The position numbers were made by a program, and so were the translations under genes. A stretch of DNA of 18,356 nucleotides. It comes from an uncultured Collinsella sp. GTDB lineage: Bacteria > Actinomycetota > Coriobacteriia > Coriobacteriales > Coriobacteriaceae. Location: the NCBI GenBank assembly GCA_902492185.1, contig CABUKY010000021.1:1-18356 (forward strand), written 5' to 3'. The notes under the pieces are model-generated. The model had not been told where the DNA came from, did not search any database, and saw only the letters and a list, made by a program, of their open reading frames with translations. Shown here in pieces: positions 7,665-13,114 of this stretch (position 1 is its first letter; the number at the start of each line of letters is the position of its first letter).

Positions 7665-8033
7665 CTAGAACTCGAGACCGGCGGCACGAGCACCGTCGGC
7701 GAGGGCCTTGACGCGGCCATGGTAGATACGGCCACCGCGATCGAAGGCGACCTTGGTGATGCCGGCCTCGATGGCGCGCTTGCCAACGAGCTGACCGACC
7801 TTCTCCGCAGCCTCCTTGTTCGAGGTGTGGGTGCCCTTGAACTCGGCCTCGAGGGTCGAGGCAGAGACGAGCGTCAGGCTGGAGCCCTTGCTGTCGTCGA
7901 TGATCTGGGCATAGATGTTGGCGTTAGTACGGGTCACGCGAAGACGCGGACGCTCGGAGGTACCCGAGACCTTGCCGCGAACACGACGCTGACGACGCTT
8001 GAGGCCTTCCAGCTTCGCCTTATGCTTGTTCAT
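7665..8033 (-). CDS. rplR: 50S ribosomal protein L18
   Basis: L18 binds 5S rRNA with L5 in the central protuberance. The protein is 122 aa, typical in length, with a basic N-terminus (LKRRQRRVRGKVSGTSERPR), the RLRVTRTNANIYAQIIDD block and the terminal AFDRGGRIYHGRVKALADG signature. The ATG at 8033 has an AGGAG ribosome binding site. A 75-base gap with a hairpin separates it from rplF. Confidence 0.97.
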   Translation of the reverse strand: MNKHKAKLEGLKRRQRRVRGKVSGTSERPRLRVTRTNANIYAQIIDDSKGSSLTLVSASTLEAEFKGTHTSNKEAAEKVGQLVGKRAIEAGITKVAFDRGGRIYHGRVKALADGARAAGLEF

Positions 8034-8061
8034 ACGTAAACTCCTAAAAAGGTTGATCTTG

Positions 8062-8083
8062 CCAGCACCTGACGGGGTGCTGG
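8062..8083 (-). other. Hairpin in the rplF-rplR gap
   Basis: A perfect 8-bp stem (CCAGCACC with GGTGCTGG) with a 6-base loop lies between the rplF stop and the rplR start, about 29 bases before rplR. Only a short T-run (five Ts) follows about 11 bases later, so it is unlikely to be an efficient terminator. A role in mRNA processing, stability or partial attenuation inside the operon is inference. Confidence 0.5.
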
Positions 8084-8108
8084 TCTTATGCGAGTGAGTC
8101 GGTTACGA

Positions 8109-8645
8109 CTACTTGGCGGCCTTACCCAGCTTGCGGCGGATGTGCTCGCCAACGTAGTGGATACCCTTGCCCTTGTAAGGCTCGGGAGGACGATGGCCGC
8201 GGATCTCAGCGGCAATCTGACCGACCTGCTGCTTGTTGATACCCTTGACGTTCACGTGGGTGTTGTCGGGAACCTCGAAGGTGATGCCCTCGGGAGCCTC
8301 GACGATCACGGGGTGCGAGAAGCCCAGGGAGAACTCGAGGTTCTTGCCCTTCTGCTGCACGCGGTAACCGACGCCGGCGAGCTCGAGCTTCTTCTCGAAG
8401 CCCTCGGAAACGCCAACAACCATGTTGTGGATGAGGGCGCGGGTGAGGCCGTGGCGGGCACGGGTCTCACGCTCGTCGTCGGGACGGGAAACGGTGAGGA
8501 CGTTGTCCTCGACGTTGATAGCGAGCTTCTCAAAGACATCGAGCTCGAGCTGGCCCTTGGGGCCCTTGACGACAACGTTGTTGCCGTTGACTGCCACTTC
8601 GACTCCGGCGGGAATCTGGACAGGCTTATTACCGATACGAGACAC
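8109..8645 (-). CDS. rplF: 50S ribosomal protein L6
   Basis: L6 lies near the factor-binding site of the large subunit. The protein is 178 aa with the two tandem L6 folds. MSRIGNKPVQIPAGVEV begins the first, GVSEGFEKKLELAGVGYRV joins the two, and the C-terminal signature RGHRPPEPYKGKGIHYVGE is present. The start codon is GTG at 8645, chosen because MSRIG is the family N-terminus and AAAGGAG lies 7 bases upstream. It follows rpsH by 33 bases. Confidence 0.97.
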   Translation of the reverse strand: MSRIGNKPVQIPAGVEVAVNGNNVVVKGPKGQLELDVFEKLAINVEDNVLTVSRPDDERETRARHGLTRALIHNMVVGVSEGFEKKLELAGVGYRVQQKGKNLEFSLGFSHPVIVEAPEGITFEVPDNTHVNVKGINKQQVGQIAAEIRGHRPPEPYKGKGIHYVGEHIRRKLGKAAK

Positions 8646-8678
8646 GGTGATCTCCTTTCCTTCTACCTACCGAGCGAA

Positions 8679-9077
8679 TTACCAGACGTAAGCGATGATC
8701 TCGCCGCCGACGTTGTGCTTGCGAGCATCGCGGTCGGTCATGACGCCATGGCTGGTGGAAATAATGGCGGTACCAAGGCCACCGCGGACGCGGGGCATGT
8801 CGGCAACGCCGGTGTACTTACGCAGGCCCGGCTTGGAAATGCGGCGGATGCCGTTGATGACCTTAGCCTTCTTGGGACCATACTTAAGCGTGATGTGCAG
8901 AGTCTTCTGGGGAACGGTGTCCTCGACATCGTAGCCCTCGATGTAGCCCTCCTCGTGCAGAACACGAGCGATCTCGACGAGCTTCTTGCTGCTCGGCATG
9001 GAGACCGTGGCCTTGTTCACAGAGTTAGCGTTACGGATGCGCGTAAGCATATCTGCGATCGGGTCTGTAAGGTTCAT
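8679..9077 (-). CDS. rpsH: 30S ribosomal protein S8
   Basis: S8 is a primary 16S rRNA binder; in E. coli it is also the translational repressor of the spc operon. The protein is 132 aa, normal for the family: MNLTDPIADMLTRIRNAN at the start and the signature STSHGVMTDRDARKHNVGGE near the end. The start is ATG at 9077 with an AAGGAG ribosome binding site. It is separated from rpsN by 119 bases, an unusually wide gap for this operon. A hairpin can form there at 9119-9141 (CTTTGCCG with CGGCGAAG on the minus strand). Confidence 0.97.
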   Translation of the reverse strand: MNLTDPIADMLTRIRNANSVNKATVSMPSSKKLVEIARVLHEEGYIEGYDVEDTVPQKTLHITLKYGPKKAKVINGIRRISKPGLRKYTGVADMPRVRGGLGTAIISTSHGVMTDRDARKHNVGGEIIAYVW

Positions 9078-9196
9078 ACAGATTCTCCTTCGTTCTTGAT
9101 GAACACGTGCTCTTGGTTCTTCGCCGCCCTTAACGGCAAAGCCTTTTTAGCGCGTTTTCCCTGTTCCAAACTGATGCTTGAAACGCTGGTAGTGAC

Positions 9197-9382
9197 TTAC
9201 CAGCTGGCCTTCTTAACGCCGGGAAGCTCGCCCTTGAGTGCAAGCTCGCGGAAGCAGACACGGCACAGGCCGAACTTGCGGTACACAGAGTGCGGACGGC
9301 CGCAGCGCTGGCAGCGCGTGTACTCACGAGTAGAGAACTTCTGCTTGCGATTGCACTTGACGATCATCGATGTCTTAGCCAC
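9197..9382 (-). CDS. rpsN: 30S ribosomal protein S14, type Z (zinc-binding)
   Basis: S14 is in the small-subunit head. At 61 aa it is the short zinc-ribbon form (also called rpsZ), with C24, C27, C40 and C43 as the metal ligands (RCQRCGRPHS and LCRVCFRELA). It starts MAKTSMIVK from a GTG codon at 9382-9380, with AGGAGG about 6 bases upstream. It lies between rplE and rpsH, the conserved position. Confidence 0.96.
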   Translation of the reverse strand: MAKTSMIVKCNRKQKFSTREYTRCQRCGRPHSVYRKFGLCRVCFRELALKGELPGVKKASW

Positions 9383-9416
9383 TTATATCCTCCTCACATA
9401 GAGTATTGTTCGCCCC

Positions 9417-9446
9417 AAGCGCCGCCCCCTTGTGGGAACGGCGCTT
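9417..9446 (-). other. Strong hairpin between rplE and rpsN
   Basis: Minus-strand RNA can form a 13-bp stem (AAGCGCCGTTCCC pairing with GGGGGCGGCGCTT, two G-U pairs) with a 4-base ACAA loop. It starts 15 bases after the rplE stop codon. The following sequence GGGGCGAACAA has no T-run, so it is not a standard terminator. It may tune rpsN expression or protect or process the transcript; this is inference. Confidence 0.55.
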
Positions 9447-9461
9447 ATAGGGCAGGTGAAC

Positions 9462-10019
9462 CTATTTCTTGAACGGGAAACCGAAGGCGTCCAGAAGGGC
9501 CTTGGCCTCCTCATCGGTGTTGGCGGTGGTCACGAAAGTGATGTCCATACCACGCTGGTGATCGACGGAATCGAAGTCGATCTCGGGGAAGATGAGCTGC
9601 TCGGTGACGCCCATGGAGAAGTTACCACGGCCGTCGAAGCTCTTGGCGGAAATGCCGCGGAAGTCGCGGATACGGGGGATCGCGACGGAGGTCAGACGAT
9701 CGAAGAACTCCCACATACGGTCGCCACGCAGGGTAACCTTGCAGCCGATCGGCATACCAGCGCGCAGGCGGAAGGTAGCGATGGACTTACGGGCACGGGT
9801 GATCATCGGCTGCTGTCCGGTGATGGCGCGCAGGTCGCGCACGGCACCGTCGATGGCCTTGGAATCGGTAGCGGCCTCGCCGACACCCATGTTCACGACG
9901 ATCTTCTCAAACTTGGGGATCATCATGACGTTCTCGTACTGGAACTTGTCCTGAAGCTGCTGCTTGACCTCGTTGTTGTACTTGGTCTTCAGACGCGGCA
10001 CATACTTCTCTTCTGCCAT
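9462..10019 (-). CDS. rplE: 50S ribosomal protein L5
   Basis: L5 binds 5S rRNA and forms a bridge to S13 in the small-subunit head. The protein is 185 aa, close to the usual 179-180. Family blocks are PKFEKIVVNMGVGEA, ITGQQPMITRARKSIATFRL, GMPIGCKVTLRG and a C-terminal DITFVTTANTDEEAKALL. The ATG at 10019 has an AAGGAG ribosome binding site 7 bases upstream. In most bacteria rplX (L24) immediately precedes it; here there is no ribosomal gene upstream, and L5 is the first gene of this transcription unit. Confidence 0.97.
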   Translation of the reverse strand: MAEEKYVPRLKTKYNNEVKQQLQDKFQYENVMMIPKFEKIVVNMGVGEAATDSKAIDGAVRDLRAITGQQPMITRARKSIATFRLRAGMPIGCKVTLRGDRMWEFFDRLTSVAIPRIRDFRGISAKSFDGRGNFSMGVTEQLIFPEIDFDSVDHQRGMDITFVTTANTDEEAKALLDAFGFPFKK

Positions 10020-10156
10020 TGTTCACTCCTTCTTGGGGTTTTAAGCACGGGGCGTGGCCACGATGGGTTGTCCTCGTGCCTCCTGGCTGCATCCGCGCCG
10101 CTCATGGCATTTTGCGGTTTGGACTCGACGCAGCAGGAGCCGACAAAACAATCGGT

Positions 10157-10185
10157 ACTATACGCGCATCGTGAGCGTATTTCCA
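10157..10185 (-). promoter_or_regulatory. Probable promoter for the rplE-led ribosomal operon
   Basis: On the minus strand TATAGT (10162-10157, five of six bases of the -10 consensus) lies 17 bases downstream of TGGAAA (10185-10180, four of six of the -35 consensus). Transcription would start about 130 bases before the rplE ATG. The predicted leader contains the self-complementary 10-mer CGTGGCCACG and complementary GCACG and CGTGC segments around it. A promoter is expected here because the usual upstream ribosomal genes are absent. Confidence 0.5.
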
Positions 10186-10246
10186 GAAAAACCTCGTCTG
10201 CCTGCACAACTCCACAACTCCCCCGCACAAATGGGTCCCAACAAGC

Positions 10247-10313
10247 AGTTGCGGTGAAATAGGGACTGTTGGGCGGCCTAACAGGCTTAAACAATCCGTA
10301 TTTCACCGCAACT
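10247..10313. repeat. Degenerate copy of a palindromic repeat overlapping the xdhC 3' end
   Basis: The outer arms are a perfect 15-bp inverted repeat (AGTTGCGGTGAAATA and its complement), continuing as an imperfect stem (GGACTGTT against AACAATCC). The centre is enlarged compared with the copy at 13027-13094 and holds a small extra hairpin (GCCTAACAGGC). The last eight codons of xdhC, including its TAA stop, are read from this element. No T-run follows on either strand. Confidence 0.8.
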
Positions 10314-11375
10314 TATTGGTGGGGATGCGATTAGCGCTTGCGGGGGACGAGCTTGGTGCGGCCGCAGGTGGATCATCTCGGCGGCGATGGAGATGGCGAT
10401 CTCCTCGGGGTCCTCGGCCTCGATGGCAACGCCGATCGGAAGGTGCAGCTCGCCGATCTGGTCCTGCGTAAAGCCTTCCTGCTCCAGGCGGGCACGCACA
10501 AAGGCCGTCTTGCGGCGCGAGCCCAGACAGCCCAGGTAGGCAGGCTTGGCGCGCATGGCCTGAATCACCACGTCGATATCGGACTTGTGACCCGCCGTGG
10601 CGACGACCACCAGGTCGCGCGGGCCGATGGGGCACAGCTCGCTCAGGTTCTTGTAATCGACCAAGCGACGATCGTAGACACCGGGCACCCAATCGGGGGT
10701 CAGCGTGCCGGGGCGGTCGTCGCACGCCACGACGGCAAAGCCCGCCGCCGTGAGCACCCGCGCCGTCGCGGCGCCCACGTGGCCGCAGCCAAAGATATAG
10801 GTCAGGCCCTCGGGGCAGAGCGTCTCGATGTGCGCCGCGGGAATCTCGGAGGCGGCGTTGGTGTAGGTGACCTTACTCCCCTCCTCCACCAGCGAAAGCT
10901 CGGGGCAGCCGGCAATGGTATGGCGCGATGCCTCGCCATGGTACTCGACCACATCGCCCTCGAGCGCGCTCGCGATAAACGGCTCAAAGTCGATGACGAA
11001 GTCGCCGATGCGCCGATAGGCCAAGACGTCGGCAATTTCCTGGAACAACGGTGCCTGGGTCGCATCCAGATGCAGATAGCACAGGCAAATGGCTCCGCCG
11101 CAGATCATGCCGGTATCGGAGTTCTCGCCGCCCATGGTGTAGCGGACCAGACGCGACTGTCCCGCGCTCAGGAGTTCGCGCGCCTCATCCAGCGCAAAGA
11201 GCTCAATCTTGCCGCCGCCGATAGTGCCCGCCTGGCTGCCATCGGCAAAGACGGCCATCCATGCGCCCACACCGCGCGGTGACGACCCCGCCGTGCCGGC
11301 CACGACCGCCAGCTCGCACGTCTCGCCAGCACGCAGGGCGGCAAGCGCCGCATTCACAACATCGAGCTTTTCCAT
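10287..11375 (-). CDS. xdhC: XdhC/CoxI-family molybdenum hydroxylase maturation factor
   Basis: XdhC proteins bind molybdenum cofactor, promote its sulfuration and deliver it to xanthine dehydrogenase-type enzymes in the cytoplasm. The protein is 362 aa. The N-terminal XdhC/CoxI domain (about residues 12-100) contains AGTAGSSPRGVGAWM, GTIGGGKIE and the MICGG motif. The C-terminal Rossmann domain (about 190-340) has IFGCGHVGAATARVL and LGCLGSRRKTAF. The ATG at 11375 is 9 bases after yqeB, so the two form an operon. The last residues (SCGEIRIV) are encoded by a palindromic repeat. One base fewer in the C-run at 10345-10349 would end the protein at a TAA just before the repeat, so the natural C-terminus may be altered by a frameshift or a sequence error. 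Function as a cofactor chaperone is a family inference. Confidence 0.88.
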   Translation of the reverse strand: MEKLDVVNAALAALRAGETCELAVVAGTAGSSPRGVGAWMAVFADGSQAGTIGGGKIELFALDEARELLSAGQSRLVRYTMGGENSDTGMICGGAICLCYLHLDATQAPLFQEIADVLAYRRIGDFVIDFEPFIASALEGDVVEYHGEASRHTIAGCPELSLVEEGSKVTYTNAASEIPAAHIETLCPEGLTYIFGCGHVGAATARVLTAAGFAVVACDDRPGTLTPDWVPGVYDRRLVDYKNLSELCPIGPRDLVVVATAGHKSDIDVVIQAMRAKPAYLGCLGSRRKTAFVRARLEQEGFTQDQIGELHLPIGVAIEAEDPEEIAISIAAEMIHLRPHQARPPQALIASPPISCGEIRIV

Positions 11376-11384
11376 TGCCGCCTT

Positions 11385-12179
11385 CTATCCTCTAAAGATA
11401 TCGGTGAGCATAGCGAGTGCCTCGAGCACGCCGCCGCCGACCGACGTCGCCTTGTCCGAAATGTAGTTGATATAGCTGGCATCGCCGCGCGGATCGACAT
11501 CGGCGCATTTAAAGCCCTCGGTCACCTGCGCGCCGTTCGCCAAAAGCCCGCGCAGACAGCCATCGATCTGCGTGCGCATGGGCGTATCGCCCGCGTAGCC
11601 AATCACGTCTCCGGCGCGCACGATGTCGCCGATTGCGCGGTCGGACCGAAACACGCCGGCGGCGGGGCTGTGGATAACGCGCTCCTTGCCATAGCCGGCG
11701 ATCACGCCCGGCACGCCCGTGTTGGGCTGGGGCGAGCCCTGGGTAATGACGCGGCCCAAAAAATGCCCGCGCATAGTCTCGACCACGGCATCGCAATCAA
11801 CCGGCGCGGTAAAGCCCGGCCCCACGGCGATGACGGCAGGCGCCATGTCGCGCGTGGTGCCCAGGTTGCGCTTGGCTAAAATCGCGTCGACCACAGCCGC
11901 GGGCTTCAGTTCGTCGAGCATCTGCGCCTGGGGGTCCACCACGACGGCGACGTCTCCAGCCCCGGTAATCTCAAGCGCCTCGGCCGACGTCTGCGCCAGG
12001 CGAGCGCGAATGCCCTCAACCTCGACCTCGCCCAGGCGAATGGCCTCGCAAAAACTGATTGTGCGGCGGATGCACGTGGGAACCGCGATATCGGCCATAA
12101 CGACCGACACGCCGGCGCGTACCAAGCGAGCGGCAACGCCCGTGGCGATATCGCCGGCGCCGCGAACATAAACGAGCAT
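11385..12179 (-). CDS. yqeB: YqeB-type selenium-dependent molybdenum cofactor/hydroxylase maturation protein
   Basis: YqeB (EF2563 family) is tied by comparative genomics to selenium-dependent molybdenum hydroxylases and to SelD, the selenophosphate synthase; its exact reaction is not established. The protein is 264 aa. It begins with a nucleotide-binding-like MLVYVRGAGDIATGVAARL. The middle holds VIAVGPGFTAPVDCDAVVET and GSPQPNTGVPGVIAGYGKER, and a C-terminal part resembles a lipoyl/barrel-hybrid-like fold (HSPAAGVFRSDRAIGDIV and AGDVIGYAGD). The ATG at 12179 has a GGGAGGTG ribosome binding site. It is divergent from yqeC and co-transcribed with xdhC. Family assignment is good; chemistry unknown. 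Confidence 0.86.
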   Translation of the reverse strand: MLVYVRGAGDIATGVAARLVRAGVSVVMADIAVPTCIRRTISFCEAIRLGEVEVEGIRARLAQTSAEALEITGAGDVAVVVDPQAQMLDELKPAAVVDAILAKRNLGTTRDMAPAVIAVGPGFTAPVDCDAVVETMRGHFLGRVITQGSPQPNTGVPGVIAGYGKERVIHSPAAGVFRSDRAIGDIVRAGDVIGYAGDTPMRTQIDGCLRGLLANGAQVTEGFKCADVDPRGDASYINYISDKATSVGGGVLEALAMLTDIFRG

Positions 12180-12220
12180 TCCCGGGACACCTCCCTGTGC
12201 TACGGTTTGAGCAGAGCAAA

Positions 12221-12267
12221 AGCGGTTCGACCGCTACTCTGATGATTATTTATTATCACAGTATTAT
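12221..12267. promoter_or_regulatory. Divergent yqeB/yqeC control region with two symmetrical sites
   Basis: The 102-base gap between the divergent genes contains the palindrome AGCGGTTCGACCGCT (12221-12235) and an imperfect AT-rich palindrome TGATTATTTATTATCA (12243-12258). The latter stands out in this GC-rich DNA. A plus-strand -10-like TATTAT (12262-12267) lies just after it and 14 bases before the yqeC start. Its -35 is weak (CTGATG at 12239-12244). If this promoter is real, the AT-rich palindrome sits between -35 and -10, a typical repressor position. No regulator is identified. Confidence 0.4.
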
Positions 12268-12281
12268 ACGGCGGTGAACAG

Positions 12282-13016
12282 ATGGAAACGGTTAGCGGCA
12301 ATCTTGCCTCGGCGCTCAGGATCGAGCCGGGCATTACCGCGATTATCGGCAGCGGCGGCAAGTCGACGTTGCTCAAGACGCTCGGCCTTGAGCTTATGCG
12401 CGCTGGCGACCGCGTGCTCCTCTGCACCACCACGCATATGTTCCCCGTCGCCGGCGTGCCATGGGACGGGTCGGGCCGTCGTCTGGACGCCGCGCCTTGG
12501 AAGCCGGGGGCCCTGCATGTTCCCGGCTGCACCTGCGAGGCATGCGCTGGCATGAGCCGCGGAAGTATCTGCCAGGCGGGTATTTTGGACCCGGAGACGG
12601 GCAAGCTCTCCTCCCCTGCCGAGCCGCTCGACCAGCTGGCGCAGCGCTTTGACTATGTCCTGGCCGAGGCGGACGGCAGCAAGCGGCTCCCGCTCAAGGC
12701 CCACGCCGCCTGGGAGCCGGTGATTCCCTCTGGCACGGCCAACATCGTCTGGATCGTCGGCGCCTCAGGGCTCGGCAAGCCCATCCACGAAGCCGTCCAC
12801 CGCCCCGAGCTCTTTTGCGAGCGTTGCGGCTGCGAGCTCACCGACACTGCCACCCCAGAGCGCGTCGCCCAGGTGCTCAATGCCGAGCTGCGGATGCTGA
12901 ACCTCAACAATGCCCGTATCATGCTCAACCAAGTCGACACGCTCAGCGACCCCACGATGGCCGACCGCTTCGAGGCAGCTCTCGACCACCCCGTCGTCGC
13001 CAGCAGCCTCAAGTAG
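12282..13016 (+). CDS. yqeC: YqeC-type putative selenium-dependent hydroxylase accessory protein
   Basis: YqeC proteins co-occur with YqeB and selenium-dependent molybdenum hydroxylases; their reaction is unknown, but they have a nucleotide-binding fold. The protein is 244 aa with a P-loop IGSGGKST (residues 22-29) and the family block VLAEADGSKRLPLKAH (126-141) followed by EPVIP (145-149). Two Cys-rich patches are present: C83, C85, C88, C97 and C179, C182, C184. They could hold a metal ion, which is inference. The start ATG at 12282 has a modest GGTGA ribosome binding site. It is the only plus-strand gene in the window, divergent from yqeB and convergent with hydA. It ends 11 bases before the perfect palindromic repeat. 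Confidence 0.85.
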   Translation: METVSGNLASALRIEPGITAIIGSGGKSTLLKTLGLELMRAGDRVLLCTTTHMFPVAGVPWDGSGRRLDAAPWKPGALHVPGCTCEACAGMSRGSICQAGILDPETGKLSSPAEPLDQLAQRFDYVLAEADGSKRLPLKAHAAWEPVIPSGTANIVWIVGASGLGKPIHEAVHRPELFCERCGCELTDTATPERVAQVLNAELRMLNLNNARIMLNQVDTLSDPTMADRFEAALDHPVVASSLK

Positions 13017-13026
13017 CCGGCCCCAT

Positions 13027-13094
13027 CTCCTCAGTTGCGGTGAAATACGGACTGTTTGGCCGCAAACAGTCCGTATTTCACCGCAACTGAGGAG
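13027..13094. repeat. Perfect long palindromic repeat between yqeC and hydA
   Basis: Positions 13027-13058 and 13063-13094 are exact reverse complements (32 bp) around a 4-base GCCG loop. The core arm sequence is the same as in the element at 10247-10313, which makes this a repeat family. It fills most of the 98-base gap between the convergent yqeC and hydA stops. No T-run follows on either strand, so it is not a standard intrinsic terminator, though such a stem could still stop or stabilise both convergent transcripts. Confidence 0.92.
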
Positions 13095-13114
13095 GGGACA
13101 CGGCATCTTTGCTG

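Noticed and set aside
9119..9151. Plus-strand terminator-like hairpin followed by TTTTT in the rpsN-rpsH gap
   Set aside because: There is no plus-strand gene to terminate, and the plus-strand stem has a C-A mismatch; the pairing is better on the minus strand, where no T-run follows.
10206..10221. Tandem 8-base repeat ACAACTCC x2 as a CRISPR or regulator site
   Set aside because: Only two short units with no spacers or symmetry; too little to assign a function.
10020..10246. Remnant of rplX or another ribosomal gene before rplE
   Set aside because: Reading all three minus-strand frames upstream of rplE gave no L24-like residues (for example the frame ending IVATPRA), so no remnant can be supported.
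13027..13094. Bidirectional intrinsic terminator for yqeC and hydA
   Set aside because: The stem is perfect but neither strand has a T-run after it, and the arms recur elsewhere, so it is recorded as a repeat; a secondary role in transcript ends remains possible.
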